Counted from the first letter of the stretch, positions 54,992 through 63,289 are shown. The stretch: DNA of 64,000 nt from Prado023 sp963788325 (GCA_963788325.1 CAWBGJ010000001.1:124001-188000); one strand, 5' to 3'. Program-made: numbers and translations. The notes: generated from the sequence alone by a model not told the origin.

Positions 54992-55613
54992 GTTGCTCCA
55001 CGTGGGCATCGAACGCAGGTCGCTGTGGTGGAGGAACAGCCAACGCGCGGGGGCGGCTGGTCAGCCGAGCGAGATGGCGGAGGCGGTGGGCGAGCGTCTG
55101 GCGCAGGACGGCCTCCACATGGTCCGGCGGAGGCAGCCGCAGAGTCCTGATCGGCGGTGTCGAGCACGCCACGGCGCAGGGCGTCAGTCACGCACTGGAT
55201 CGAGGCCAGCTAGTTGCCACCGCTCAGGAGCTCTGCCAGCGTTCGCTGCGCGCTGGTCGCCCGCAGCCCGCCCACAGCGAGCACCTGTGGGGCTCCAACC
55301 GGACACGATGGTCGCGGAGCCCACGGACTGGCCGCCCGCGATCGGCGATCGCGTGCATGCTGCTGGGGACCTCGAGCCCCCCAGAGCGCGGCGGCCGTCC
55401 CATGGCTCACGACCCGGTCGTGGCCCTGGCTCACAGCGCACGCCCTGGGCCAGGGACCGGCGGGCTGATCGAGATGAGCCACGTCAGAGCCCACGACCGG
55501 TACCCACAGTCCGGTCTGGAGCGACCGGCGCTGCCGGGCAGCACCGAAACCCGGCCCGAACCCGGCTGCGCTTCTCCTCACTGGCGCAGCCCTTCCCCGG
55601 GTTGCTCCACGTC
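54992..55613. repeat. GTTNCTCCAC repeat copies
   Basis: GTTGCTCCACGTG (54992-55004), inverted GTGGAGGAAC (55028-55037) and GTTGCTCCACGTC (55601-55613), with a weaker ATACTCCACC at 54962. The same family is found at 37.66 and 60.46-60.54 kb. Confidence 0.5.
55040..55560 (-). pseudogene. Decayed AbiEi/DUF559-like protein gene
   Basis: On the minus strand a frame reads DRVVSHGTAAALWG...VGGLRATSAQRTLAELL, then an in-frame TAG at 55212-55210, then CVTDALRRGVLDTADQ. This order (a VVSHxTAAxLWG helix-turn start, a GLRxTSxxRTLxxL strand, then a DALRRGxLxxxD helix) is that of AbiEi-type antitoxin and DUF559 endonuclease-like proteins. The frame then degenerates and the usual C-terminal nuclease part is not found. 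I read it as a remnant; the family call rests on pattern memory and is tentative. Confidence 0.4.
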
Positions 55614-55691
55614 GGAGTCCTGAGATCGACGCCGGTGAGGAGGAACCGCACGGGGCGGCGCGGGGCGGGGCGGCGCGGGGCGGGAGTGGGA

Positions 55692-56009
55692 TCAGCGGAT
55701 CCGGCCCCAGGGGCGGACCCGCCAGACCACCCGACCGATCACGCTCGGCACGGCGCCGAAGTGCCGCGAGTCGGTGGACTGATCCGGAGCATCGCCGAGC
55801 ACCCAGAACCCGTCGGACGTCGCCCCCGCCAACCGCTTGACGATCAGCAGTCCCGGACGTTCCGGGTGCTCGAGGACGACGATGTCGCCCACGCCCGCCC
55901 GTCCATCGGTGCGCGCCAGCACCCAGTCACCGGCAGCCAACGTCGGGTGCATCGACGCGCCGGCAACGCTCAGGTACCGGTAGCCGCGCACTGGCGTAGT
56001 CTGGCGCAC
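55692..56009 (-). CDS. sodX: Nickel-type superoxide dismutase maturation protease
   Basis: A 105-residue S26-type peptidase that removes the leader of Ni-SOD so that the new N-terminal His can bind nickel. YLSVAGASMHPTLAAGDWVL holds the catalytic Ser (residue 19), and GLLIVKRLAG the catalytic Lys; the WVLGDAPDQSTDSRHFGAV box is typical of signal peptidases. No transmembrane helix, as in SodX. It is divergent from sodN with only 56 bases between them, so both share a control region. GTG start; a second GTG six codons on is possible. Confidence 0.92.
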   Translation of the reverse strand: MRQTTPVRGYRYLSVAGASMHPTLAAGDWVLARTDGRAGVGDIVVLEHPERPGLLIVKRLAGATSDGFWVLGDAPDQSTDSRHFGAVPSVIGRVVWRVRPWGRIR

Positions 56010-56065
56010 ACGCCCCGCGGGACCACACCCGACGGAGGCTCACCCGAACCCCTTCAGGAGGACCC

Positions 56066-56464
56066 ATGCTCTCGTTCCTGGCCCCCCGGACCACCGTCCA
56101 CGCGCACTGCGACCTCCCCTGTGGGGTCTACGACCCAGCCCAGGCCCGACTCGAGGCCGAGTCGGTCAAGGCGTGCATGGTCAAGCACAACGACTCCACC
56201 GACCCGGCCTTCCAGGCGCGCGCCATCTCCATCAAGGAGGAGCGCAGCCACATGGTCAAGGAGCACCTGTGGGTGCTGTGGACCGACTACTTCAAGGCCC
56301 CGCACTTCGAGAAGTACCCCGAGCTGAACGCCCTGTTCAACGAGGCCACCAAGCTGGCGGGCGCGGGTGGCACGAAGGGCACCAACGACGTCGCCGTGGC
56401 CGACGAGCTCCTGGCCAAGATCGATGCGATCGCCGAGATCTTCTGGGCGACCAAGGCCGCGTGA
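56066..56464 (+). CDS. sodN: Nickel superoxide dismutase
   Basis: Converts superoxide to oxygen and hydrogen peroxide in the cytoplasm. The 132-residue precursor has a 13-residue leader followed by the nickel hook HCDLPCGVYDP: mature His1, Cys2 and Cys6 are the metal ligands. The four-helix body (VKACMVKHNDSTDP, EHLWVLWTDYFKAPHFEKYP) is typical. AGGAGG lies five bases before the ATG. The divergent sodX supplies the maturation protease. The stop overlaps the acetyltransferase gene as GTGA. Confidence 0.97.
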   Translation: MLSFLAPRTTVHAHCDLPCGVYDPAQARLEAESVKACMVKHNDSTDPAFQARAISIKEERSHMVKEHLWVLWTDYFKAPHFEKYPELNALFNEATKLAGAGGTKGTNDVAVADELLAKIDAIAEIFWATKAA

Positions 56465-57105
56465 GCTCCGCTGACCCCACCTCGGGGGCGCCCGGCCGGA
56501 CTCCGGTCCCCGGCGCCTCCGAGGCACGCATCAGGCCGGCCACCCGTGCGGACGTGCCCGAGATCCTGGCCATGGTCCACGAACTCGCCGAGTACGAGCG
56601 CAGCTCGCACGAGGTGCAGGCCACCGAGGCCCTGATCGAGGCGCTGCTGTTCGGCGACAACACCCCGCACGGCCAGCCGGGAGCGTTCTGCCACGTGGTC
56701 GAGGCACCCGAGGGTACGGCGTCGGACGCCGGTGACCTGGCGGGTTTCGCCCTCTGGTTCCTCAACACGTCGACCTGGCTCGGGCGTCACGGGATCTACC
56801 TCGAGGACCTGTACGTGCGTCCCGAGCACCGTGGTCGAGGCTTCGGCCGCGACCTGATGGCGGTCCTGGCCCAGATCTGCCTCGAACGCGAGTACGGCCG
56901 CCTCGAATGGTGGGTGCTGGACTGGAACACCCCAGCGATCGACTTCTACCGCGCGCTCGGGGCCACGGGCATGGACGAGTGGACCGTCCACCGGTTGGCG
57001 GACCGCGATCTGGGCGCCCTGGCCGCGCACGCCCCGACGACTCCAGCCCCACGCCACGCAGCCCGGACCCACAGCAGGCGGCCCTCGGGTGCCAGCATGG
57101 GCTAG
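56461..57105 (+). CDS. GNAT-family N-acetyltransferase, diamine acetyltransferase-like
   Basis: A 214-residue acetyltransferase. The CoA-binding motif A is IYLEDLYVRPEHRGRGFGRDLMAVL, followed by RLEWWVLDWNTPAIDFYRALGA; this arrangement is close to spermidine/spermine acetyltransferases (SSAT), which acetylate polyamines or thialysine. The GTG start overlaps the sodN stop, so it is co-expressed with Ni-SOD. The first 22 and last 25 residues are variable. The functional reason for linking it to SodN is not known. Confidence 0.85.
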   Translation: MSSADPTSGAPGRTPVPGASEARIRPATRADVPEILAMVHELAEYERSSHEVQATEALIEALLFGDNTPHGQPGAFCHVVEAPEGTASDAGDLAGFALWFLNTSTWLGRHGIYLEDLYVRPEHRGRGFGRDLMAVLAQICLEREYGRLEWWVLDWNTPAIDFYRALGATGMDEWTVHRLADRDLGALAAHAPTTPAPRHAARTHSRRPSGASMG

Positions 57106-57108
57106 CGT
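57103..57108 (+). promoter_or_regulatory. Probable -10 element for the rsbW-sigF unit
   Basis: TAGCGT ends seven bases before the GTG of the anti-sigma gene, giving a leaderless message starting at the GTG. It lies at the end of the acetyltransferase gene. Confidence 0.4.
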
Positions 57109-57115
57109 GCGCTGC

Positions 57116-57508
57116 GTGCAGATCGATCCCACAGTGACGTTGCGCATCCCGGCGTCCACTGCCCACGTGGTCCTGATCCGTGCGGCCGTCTCAGCGATGT
57201 GCGCCCGGCTGGACTTCACGATCGATCGGATCGAGGACGTGAAGTTGGCCGTCGACGAGGCCGCCGCCCTCCTCCTGAGCGACACCCCCGCGGGCGGCTA
57301 CCTGGACATCCGCTTCACGCCCGACGACCCCGCGGGCCTGCGGGTGCAGATGTCTGCTCCCACGGTGCACGGCCGCTCGCTGCAGCGAGACAGCTTCACC
57401 TGGACGGTCCTGACCGCCCTGGTCGACGAGGTCGTGGCCACGGTCGGCGCAGACCGCACCCTGACCGTGACCATGTCCGTCCACCGGTCCGAGGCGATCC
57501 GGCCGTGA
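57116..57508 (+). CDS. Anti-sigma factor, RsbW/UsfX-like ATPase fold
   Basis: A 130-residue GHKL-fold protein, overlapping the sigma factor gene as GTGA, so it most likely binds and holds that sigma factor. LRIPASTAHVVLIRAAVSAMCARLDF and IEDVKLAVDEAAALLLS are the RsbW pattern. In that helix the N-box asparagine of active kinases is replaced (EAAALLL), and no clear G-box is seen, so it may bind the sigma factor without phosphorylating an antagonist, as reported for UsfX-type proteins. No anti-anti-sigma gene is adjacent. Confidence 0.85.
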   Translation: MQIDPTVTLRIPASTAHVVLIRAAVSAMCARLDFTIDRIEDVKLAVDEAAALLLSDTPAGGYLDIRFTPDDPAGLRVQMSAPTVHGRSLQRDSFTWTVLTALVDEVVATVGADRTLTVTMSVHRSEAIRP

Positions 57509-58341
57509 CCCAGCCGACCACCGGCACCGGCCTGCCCGACGCACCCGCGACTCCCCCCGCGCAGCCGCGCTGGTCGGATCGCGACCGGGACCGCGAGCGC
57601 GAGCTCCTGGCACTCCTGGCCGAGCTGGACCCCGAGGACCCCCAGCGCATGGCTGCCCGCGATGAACTCGTGACGATGCACCTGCCGCTGGCCGGGTTCC
57701 TGGCGCGGCGGTTCCGCGATCGTGGCGAGAGCCTCGATGACCTGACCCAGGTGGCCCGACTCGGCCTCGTCAAGGCCGTCGATCGGTTCGACCCCGAACG
57801 CGGCGTCGAGTTCTCCACGTTCGCCTCCCCCACCATCCTCGGGGAGATCAAGCGGCACTTCCGGGACAAGGGCTGGGCCATCCGGGTGCCCCGGCGCCTG
57901 CAGGAGCTGCGGATCTCGATCAGCCGCGCGACTGCCGAACTGGCCCAGGAGTCGGGCCGCTCCCCGACAGTCGCCGAGCTCGCGGCCCACCTCGGGATCA
58001 CCGAGGACGAGGTCCTGGAGGGCCTCGAGTCGGCCCAGGCCTACTCGACGCTCTCCCTGGATGCCGGCTCGTCGGACTCCGAGGACGAGGTCAGCGCGCT
58101 GGCTGACTCGCTCGGCGCCGACGACCCCGGCCTTGAGGACGTGGACAACCGCGCGACGCTGCACCCGCTGCTGGCCACGCTCGCACCGCGGGAGCAGCGG
58201 ATCCTCTACCTGCGCTTCTACGAGAACATGACCCAGGCCCAGATCGCTGAGCAGGTCGGAGTCTCCCAGATGCACGTGTCACGGCTGCTGGCCAAGTCCC
58301 TGGCTCAACTGCGCACGCAGATGACCGCCACGCCGTCCTGA
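57505..58341 (+). CDS. sigF: RNA polymerase sigma factor, SigB/SigF family
   Basis: A 278-residue sigma-70 group 3 factor for stress or developmental genes. Region 2 is DDLTQVARLGLVKAVDRFDPERGVEFSTFASPTILGEIKR..., region 3 follows (GRSPTVAELAAHLGITEDEVL), and region 4 has the helix-turn-helix QAQIAEQVGVSQMHVSRLLAKSLAQLR. The GTG start overlaps the rsbW stop. The first 30 residues are variable. Symbol assigned by family and context, not by a species match. Confidence 0.9.
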   Translation: MTQPTTGTGLPDAPATPPAQPRWSDRDRDRERELLALLAELDPEDPQRMAARDELVTMHLPLAGFLARRFRDRGESLDDLTQVARLGLVKAVDRFDPERGVEFSTFASPTILGEIKRHFRDKGWAIRVPRRLQELRISISRATAELAQESGRSPTVAELAAHLGITEDEVLEGLESAQAYSTLSLDAGSSDSEDEVSALADSLGADDPGLEDVDNRATLHPLLATLAPREQRILYLRFYENMTQAQIAEQVGVSQMHVSRLLAKSLAQLRTQMTATPS

Positions 58342-58358
58342 TCGGCGAGGGCCCCGGT

Positions 58359-58769
58359 TCAGGGCTGGTAGCCGGGATCGGAGTCTGCCCCCGGACGACC
58401 CAGCGCCAGGGAGTCCACGACAGCCGGGCGCAGGCCCAGCACGAGCCCGACGACGCCCATGGCCCCGAGCAGCACGCCGGCCGCCTGGTCCACGGCGACA
58501 TCGGAACGGACCAGCAACCAGGCCACGACCAGCGCCAGCGCCTGGGCGAGCAGGAACGGCGACTGCGCCGCGCGGCGCCGGCGGAACAGGCCCCACCACA
58601 CCAGGCCCAGCCCGGCGCTCAGGGTCAGCCAGATCAGGACGGTGGCCAGGGGGATCCCCTGGCCGAGATCCGATCCGGTCGCCGCGAAGCCCACCACCAT
58701 GGTCATCGCGAAGGCGGCCACCGCTTCAGCGCCAGCGATGAGCACCAGTGGGCGAACAGGGTCAGCCAT
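58359..58769 (-). CDS. Small four-helix membrane protein of unknown function
   Basis: A 136-residue protein with four hydrophobic segments (LVLIAGAEAVAAFAMTMVVGF, VLIWLTLSAGLGLVWWGLF, LLAQALALVVAWLLV, AGVLLGAMGVVGLVLGL). No family recognised. The ATG at 58769 follows TACCCT by six bases, so the message is probably leaderless; the longer reading to 59198 runs through the divergent kinase gene and is a shadow. Convergent with sigF. Confidence 0.65.
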   Translation of the reverse strand: MADPVRPLVLIAGAEAVAAFAMTMVVGFAATGSDLGQGIPLATVLIWLTLSAGLGLVWWGLFRRRRAAQSPFLLAQALALVVAWLLVRSDVAVDQAAGVLLGAMGVVGLVLGLRPAVVDSLALGRPGADSDPGYQP

Positions 58770-58787
58770 GGGGCAAGGGTACGGGCC

Positions 58788-58793
58788 TAGAGT
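58788..58793 (+). promoter_or_regulatory. Probable -10 element of the diacylglycerol-kinase-like gene
   Basis: TAGAGT, then seven bases, then the ATG at 58801. The opposite-facing TACCCT (58776-58781) for the membrane protein lies only seven bases away, giving two back-to-back leaderless promoters. Confidence 0.45.
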
Positions 58794-58800
58794 GGCCCGC

Positions 58801-59754
58801 ATGAAGCCGCGCGGCCTGCTGATCGCGAACCCCAACGCGACCAGTACCTCACCCGGCCTGCGCGACGTCCTGACCCGGGCCCTGGGCCACGACCTGGACC
58901 TGGAGGGGGTGACCACCACCCACCGCGGGCACGCCCAGCAGTTGGCCGCGGACAGCGCCGGAGTCGACGTCCTGGTCACCCTCGGTGGGGACGGCACCAT
59001 CAACGAGGTCGTCAACGGGTTGCTGGGCACCGGGCGCGAGGACCTGCCGATGCTGGCCACGATCCCGGGTGGCTCAGCGAACGTGATGGCCCGCGCCCTG
59101 GGGTTCCCCAATGACGCACTCGAGGCCACCGGCATGATCCTCGAGTCCCTGCGCACTGACGCCAACCACGACATCGGTCTGGGCAACGCCCAGTACACGG
59201 CGCTGGAATCCGGTCAGGACTGCTCGCACTGGTTCACCATCAACGCCGGCGTGGGCATCGATGCCGAGGTGATCGCCGCGATGGAGGAACAGCGCTCTGC
59301 GGGCAAGGCTGCCAGCCCCACGCGCTACGCCTGGACCGCCGCCCAGGCGTACCTGAGTGACTTCGGTCGTCGGGGCAAGCCCCTGAGCCTCAAGCTGCCG
59401 GGCAAGGAGCCGATCGAGGGCCTTGCGATGGTCATCATCCAGAACACCTCGCCATGGACGTTCTTCGGGTCGTTCCCGATCAATCCGTGCCCAGGGGCCT
59501 CGTTCGACCTGGGCCTGGATGCCTTCGCCCCGCACTCCCTGGGGCCGCTGTCGACGACTCGCTACGGGCTGCGGATGCTGCGCAGCAGCCGCGCGGGTGC
59601 CGTCCCCGGCCAGCTGACCCTGCTGCACGACGAGGCCGCCTTCACGATCTGGGCCGAGGAGCCGATCAGCCTCCAGCTCGATGGCGACTCGATGGGGCTG
59701 ATCGACCGGGTGTTCTTCCGGTACGCGCCCCACGCCCTGCGCATCGTCGGCTGA
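58801..59754 (+). CDS. Diacylglycerol kinase-family lipid kinase
   Basis: A 317-residue DagK/YegS-type enzyme. LLIANPNATST, the nucleotide loop VTLGGDGTINEVVNGLLG and TIPGGSANVMARALGFP are the hallmarks; INAGVGIDAEVI and the C-terminal LQLDGDSMG complete the fold. Such enzymes phosphorylate diacylglycerol, sphingosine-like or carotenoid lipids at the membrane. The ATG follows a -10 element by seven bases (leaderless). Confidence 0.9.
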   Translation: MKPRGLLIANPNATSTSPGLRDVLTRALGHDLDLEGVTTTHRGHAQQLAADSAGVDVLVTLGGDGTINEVVNGLLGTGREDLPMLATIPGGSANVMARALGFPNDALEATGMILESLRTDANHDIGLGNAQYTALESGQDCSHWFTINAGVGIDAEVIAAMEEQRSAGKAASPTRYAWTAAQAYLSDFGRRGKPLSLKLPGKEPIEGLAMVIIQNTSPWTFFGSFPINPCPGASFDLGLDAFAPHSLGPLSTTRYGLRMLRSSRAGAVPGQLTLLHDEAAFTIWAEEPISLQLDGDSMGLIDRVFFRYAPHALRIVG

Positions 59755-59905
59755 GTCGCGGCTGCAGCGGCGGCCGCGACCGCGGCTTGGTGGTGTCCCG
59801 AGCGGCGGGCATCAGCCGAAAACGCCCATGCACTGGGCACTATCGCCGGTACTTCGGGTGGAGATGGGGGGTTTGCAGTGCGATTGCCCGATCTCGGACC
59901 GCCAA

Positions 59906-59921
59906 TGTGACGCACACGACA
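59906..59921. promoter_or_regulatory. Weak CRP-like half site upstream of whiB1
   Basis: TGTGACGCACACGACA matches the TGTGA half of the CRP consensus, but the second half (CGACA for TCACA) is poor. Listed because cAMP-CRP control of whiB1 is known in mycobacteria; the match alone is weak. Confidence 0.2.
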
Positions 59922-60032
59922 GCGTGAAGGGCCACCACACCGGGCACAGCCCTTGTGACAGGGCGCTACGTCTGCGACCCTTGAGCACAGTCAGGACGGA
60001 TCGGGCACACCCCGGCGACCGTCGCGAGTTTA

Positions 60033-60076
60033 CCGGAGGCATTGCCGGGCTGATGAACCGGCCCCGATGCCTCCGG
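60033..60076 (+). promoter_or_regulatory. Hairpin in the whiB1 leader
   Basis: CCGGAGGCAT and ATGCCTCCGG are perfect ten-base arms around a 24-base spacer that can itself pair (GCCGG with CCGGC). It ends 45 bases before the whiB1 ATG. The whole gap 59755-60121 has no gene and probably holds the promoter and leader. The hairpin may control stability or translation. Confidence 0.5.
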
Positions 60077-60121
60077 CCATGTGAGGCAGCGCCCCGAGCT
60101 GGGGTGCGGGAAAGAGGAACC

Positions 60122-60376
60122 ATGGACTGGCGCCACCGGGCGGCATGCCGTGATGAGGACCCCGAGCTGTTCTTCCCGATCGGGAACACCGGGCCCGCAC
60201 TCATGCAGATCGAAGAGGCACGAGCGGTCTGCCATCGTTGTGAGGTCGTCGATGTCTGCCTGAAGTGGGCCATCGAGAGTGGTCAGGATGCCGGCGTGTG
60301 GGGCGGGATGAGCGAGGACGAGCGCAGGGCGCTCAAGCGTCGCAACGCCCGGGCCCGCGCTCGCGCGCTCAGCTGA
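60122..60376 (+). CDS. whiB1: WhiB-family iron-sulfur transcriptional regulator (WhiB1/WblE type)
   Basis: An 84-residue regulator holding a nitric-oxide-sensitive 4Fe-4S cluster on Cys9, Cys37, Cys40 and Cys46 (CRDEDPELFFP, CHRCEVVDVC). The GVWGG turn (GQDAGVWGGMSEDERRALKRR) and the Arg-rich tail bind RNA polymerase sigma and DNA. Start MDWRHRAACRDEDPELFFP and the length are those of WhiB1/WblE, an essential member in mycobacteria. AGAGGA lies before the ATG. Confidence 0.95.
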   Translation: MDWRHRAACRDEDPELFFPIGNTGPALMQIEEARAVCHRCEVVDVCLKWAIESGQDAGVWGGMSEDERRALKRRNARARARALS

Positions 60377-60460
60377 CCCTGCACGGTCGACGGTCGCCAC
60401 CGGCGTCGGCGCAGTTCCCGCGGTATCCCTCGGTGCGACGGCGCTGGTCGACGCGTCGGT

Positions 60461-60537
60461 GTTGCTCCACCTGAGCGCAGCCCACATCCCAGTTCCTCCA
60501 CCCCAGCAACGTCGGCCTGACACTGACGTGGAGGAAC
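60461..60537. repeat. GTTNCTCCAC repeat copies with inverted partner
   Basis: GTTGCTCCAC (60461-60470), GTTCCTCCAC (60492-60501) and the inverted GACGTGGAGGAAC (60525-60537) lie between the convergent whiB1 and pdtaS genes. The last is the exact reverse complement of the 13-base copy at 37658. Confidence 0.55.
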
Positions 60538-60542
60538 GTTCC

Positions 60543-61994
60543 TCAGGGGACGACCGGAAGGTCCAGGCGCACCTCTGTGCGGGTGCCGGCCCTGCCGATG
60601 GTCAGGGCGCCGTCGAGCTCCTCGCGCACCAGCGTGTCGACGATCCGCAGCCCCAGCCGCGGCGAGGCGGCCACGTCGAACCCTTCTGGGAAGCCCGGTC
60701 CGGCGTCGCGGACCGCCACGTGCAGGCCCGCGGAGTCACGATGGCTCTGGAGCTCCACGTCCCCTGATCCATGTTCCACGGCGTTGGCCAGCAGCTCCAC
60801 CAGGGCCATCGCGAGCGCGGTGGCTCGCTCGGCCGGAACCTCTGCGAAAGTGCCGTCGCGCCGGATTTGCCGCAGGCCCATGTCCGGGGCCGAGGTCTGG
60901 TGCATCATGGCCACAAGCCGATCGGCCACGGCATCGAAGGGGACCTCCTCGCTGCTGGCCTGCGCCAGCAGGTCGTGGACCACCGCGATGGCCCCCACCC
61001 GGCGCTCGGCCTCGGCCAGGGCTGCAGCCGCACCTGGCTCGGCCAACCTCCGCGACTGCATCCGCAACAGGGCAGCCACGGTCTGCAGGTTGTTCTTCAC
61101 CCGGTGATGGATCTCGCGGATCGTGGCGTCCTTGCTCAGCAGCGCACGCTCACGGCGCCGCAGCTCGGTGACATCACGGACCAGCACCAGCGCGCCCGGC
61201 GTGGCCGCCCGATGCAGGGGCAGGGCACGCACGGTCACGGTCGCGGTGTCCGAGGCCAGCTCGACCTCGCCGGGGATCCGACCCCCGCACACGAGTGCCA
61301 CATGCGCGTCCACCGCTCCCCCGCGGCGGGCGATCCGGCCGCTGACCAGCCCCAGGTGCGCGCCGACGAGGTCCGTGGACAGTCCGAGTCGCCGGAACGC
61401 CGACAGGGCGTTCGGGCTGGCGAAGCCGACCACGCCAGCGGCGTCGAGACGGATCAACCCGTCACCGACCCGGGGCTCGGCCCCCGTGGAGTCGATGATC
61501 TCCGGGTAGGGGAACTCGCCGCTGCGGATCATGGTGAACACGTCGTCGGCAGCCCCTAGGTAGGCGCGCTCCAGGGTGCCCGTGGCCCGGGCCGCCGGCA
61601 CTGCGGAGCGGGTCAGTGCCGCGATCCAGGGCCCGTTCACGCTCAGCCCCACGCCTACGGCCTCCCCTGCGGCGGGCAGCAGGGGATCCGTGCGCGGGGT
61701 CACCATGCCCAGCCCCGGCGCAGCCCAGGCGCGGTCCAGCTCCGGGCGCCGCCCACGCGGGGTGAAGGTGCCCACCAGATCATTCGGGTAGCGGGTGGCG
61801 GCGGTGGACGGTCGGATCTGGGCGGCGGCGACGTACCCCCCGGAGTTCCACACCGGTAGCCACAGGATGAGGTCGGAGAAGGCCAGGTCGGCCAACAGGC
61901 CCAGGTCACGCAGCAGCATCTCGCAGTGTGAGATCCCGGCGGGCTCGAGGTCAGTCCGGTCCCGGGCGATCTCCGCCAGCGTCCGTACCGCCAC
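60543..61994 (-). CDS. pdtaS: Sensor histidine kinase, PdtaS type
   Basis: A 483-residue cytosolic kinase. The N-terminal part is a GAF-like domain (LLRDLGLLADLAFSDLILWLPVW), the middle a PAS domain (IRLDAAGVVGFASPNALSAFRRLG), then a HisKA_2 dimerisation helix with the phospho-acceptor in EIHHRVKNNLQTVAALLRMQ, and an HATPase core (LVELLANAVEHGSG, VRDAGPGFPEGF). PdtaS signals to the RNA-binding antiterminator PdtaR in relatives; pdtaR is not in the window. GTG start with GGAGG about ten bases before it. Confidence 0.92.
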   Translation of the reverse strand: MAVRTLAEIARDRTDLEPAGISHCEMLLRDLGLLADLAFSDLILWLPVWNSGGYVAAAQIRPSTAATRYPNDLVGTFTPRGRRPELDRAWAAPGLGMVTPRTDPLLPAAGEAVGVGLSVNGPWIAALTRSAVPAARATGTLERAYLGAADDVFTMIRSGEFPYPEIIDSTGAEPRVGDGLIRLDAAGVVGFASPNALSAFRRLGLSTDLVGAHLGLVSGRIARRGGAVDAHVALVCGGRIPGEVELASDTATVTVRALPLHRAATPGALVLVRDVTELRRRERALLSKDATIREIHHRVKNNLQTVAALLRMQSRRLAEPGAAAALAEAERRVGAIAVVHDLLAQASSEEVPFDAVADRLVAMMHQTSAPDMGLRQIRRDGTFAEVPAERATALAMALVELLANAVEHGSGDVELQSHRDSAGLHVAVRDAGPGFPEGFDVAASPRLGLRIVDTLVREELDGALTIGRAGTRTEVRLDLPVVP

Positions 61995-62119
61995 CGCGCC
62001 TGCCCTCCTTCACGCTGCGCTGCTCCAACCGTGTACCAAGCCGCCCTGTGCCACGCCACCGCGCGCCACTGGCAGACCCACCGACCGGGCCTGTACCGAG
62101 TGTGCCTCGTCGGCCACCC

Positions 62120-63169
62120 TCAGAGCGTCCTGGTCTCCTTGGTCAATCCCCTCGGAGTGTCGGGGTCGTACCCGCGAGCCAGCGTCATCTCCAGCGCGAG
62201 GTGCTGCAGTGCGATGATGTCCACCACCGGATGCAGCTCCTCGGCCAACGATCCGCAGCCCAGGTCGAAGGCCATCGTGCCCAGGTGCGTCGACTGCTTG
62301 CCGCCGAAGACCGTCACGTCAGCGCCGCGGTCGGCCAGTCGATCGAGCACCGGACGCATCGCGTCGGCCCCCCGACCGTCCGGGACGATAGCCAGGACCG
62401 GATGGTCGTGGTCGATCATCGCCAACGGCCCGTGCAGCAGGTCCGCCCCGGAGAAGGCGTGCGCCCCGACGTAGGAGGTCTCCATGAGCTTGAGGGCCGC
62501 CTCGCGCGCCGTGGCGTAGGAGTAGCCACGGCCGGTGGTCACCAGCCGATCGGTGAACCGGTAGCGGGAGGCCAACTCCGCCACCTCGGCCCGCCGGGTG
62601 ACCAGTGTCGCGGCCGCGTCGGGCACGGCATGCGCAGCGCCCCCGTCGCGGCCGAGCATGCCCTCGATGATCAGCCACAGCGAGAGCAGTTGCGCCGAGT
62701 AGGACTTGGTCGCGGCGATGGCCAGCTCCGGGCCCGCGAGCACGTCGAAGTGGAACTCCGCCGCGCGGGCCAGCTCACTGCCCGGGCTGTTGGTCAGCGC
62801 CAGCGTCGTCGCCCCGCCGGCGCGCGCGGTGGTCACCGTCTCGAGCAGGTCCGGCGAGGTCCCACTCTGGCTGACCGTGAGCAGGAGCACGTCGGAGAGC
62901 TCCGGACGCGCCCCGTAGGCGGTGATCGTCGAGGGTGAGGCGAGCCCGGCCGGCAGGCCGAGGTACACCTCGATGAGGTACTTGGCGTAGAGCGCAGCAT
63001 GGTCGCTGGTCCCGCGGGCGGCCAGTAGCACGAAGCGCGGATCGCGCGCCATGATCGTCGTGGCCAGTTGCCGGACCGTCGCCATGGGACCGGGCTCGAG
63101 CAGTCGGGCCAGGGCCTCGGGCTGCTCGGCGATCTCGGCAGCCATCAGGGCGCCACGCTGGTCGGTCAT
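62120..63169 (-). CDS. SIS-domain protein, GlmS-isomerase/AgaS-like (glucosamine-6-phosphate deaminase or aminotransferase type)
   Basis: A 349-residue protein with two SIS sugar-isomerase domains: LLAARGTSDHAALYAKYLIE, TVSQSGTSPDLLETV (phosphosugar loop), ATKSYSAQLLSLWLI, then TTGRGYSYATAREAALKLMET and the C-terminal HPVVDIIALQHLALEMTLARGYDPDTPRGLTKET, which is the GlmS-like tail. The glutaminase domain of GlmS is missing, so it is probably a NagB-II-type deaminase or another amino-sugar isomerase. This could supply the step after nagA, 42 kb to the left. The ATG at 63169 is preferred over 63220 by a nearby AGG and by homology of the start. Confidence 0.87.
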   Translation of the reverse strand: MTDQRGALMAAEIAEQPEALARLLEPGPMATVRQLATTIMARDPRFVLLAARGTSDHAALYAKYLIEVYLGLPAGLASPSTITAYGARPELSDVLLLTVSQSGTSPDLLETVTTARAGGATTLALTNSPGSELARAAEFHFDVLAGPELAIAATKSYSAQLLSLWLIIEGMLGRDGGAAHAVPDAAATLVTRRAEVAELASRYRFTDRLVTTGRGYSYATAREAALKLMETSYVGAHAFSGADLLHGPLAMIDHDHPVLAIVPDGRGADAMRPVLDRLADRGADVTVFGGKQSTHLGTMAFDLGCGSLAEELHPVVDIIALQHLALEMTLARGYDPDTPRGLTKETRTL

Positions 63170-63289
63170 CGGACCTCGTTCGTTGGGGGTTGGCCCAACT
63201 CTATCGGTCACCACGGACACGGGGCTGCTCCCGGGAAACGGGCGCGGACCCGTGGCAGCGGGGTCCCGACTGCTGCCCCGGGTACCCGA

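Larger units (their letters stand above)
54868..55691. other. Long interval without an intact gene
   Basis: These 824 bases hold no intact gene. They contain a CCCTGCCG tandem run (about 54915-54957), several GTTNCTCCAC repeats, a GGGGCGGCGC run near 55655-55685, and a decayed reading frame on the minus strand described separately. Confidence 0.6.
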
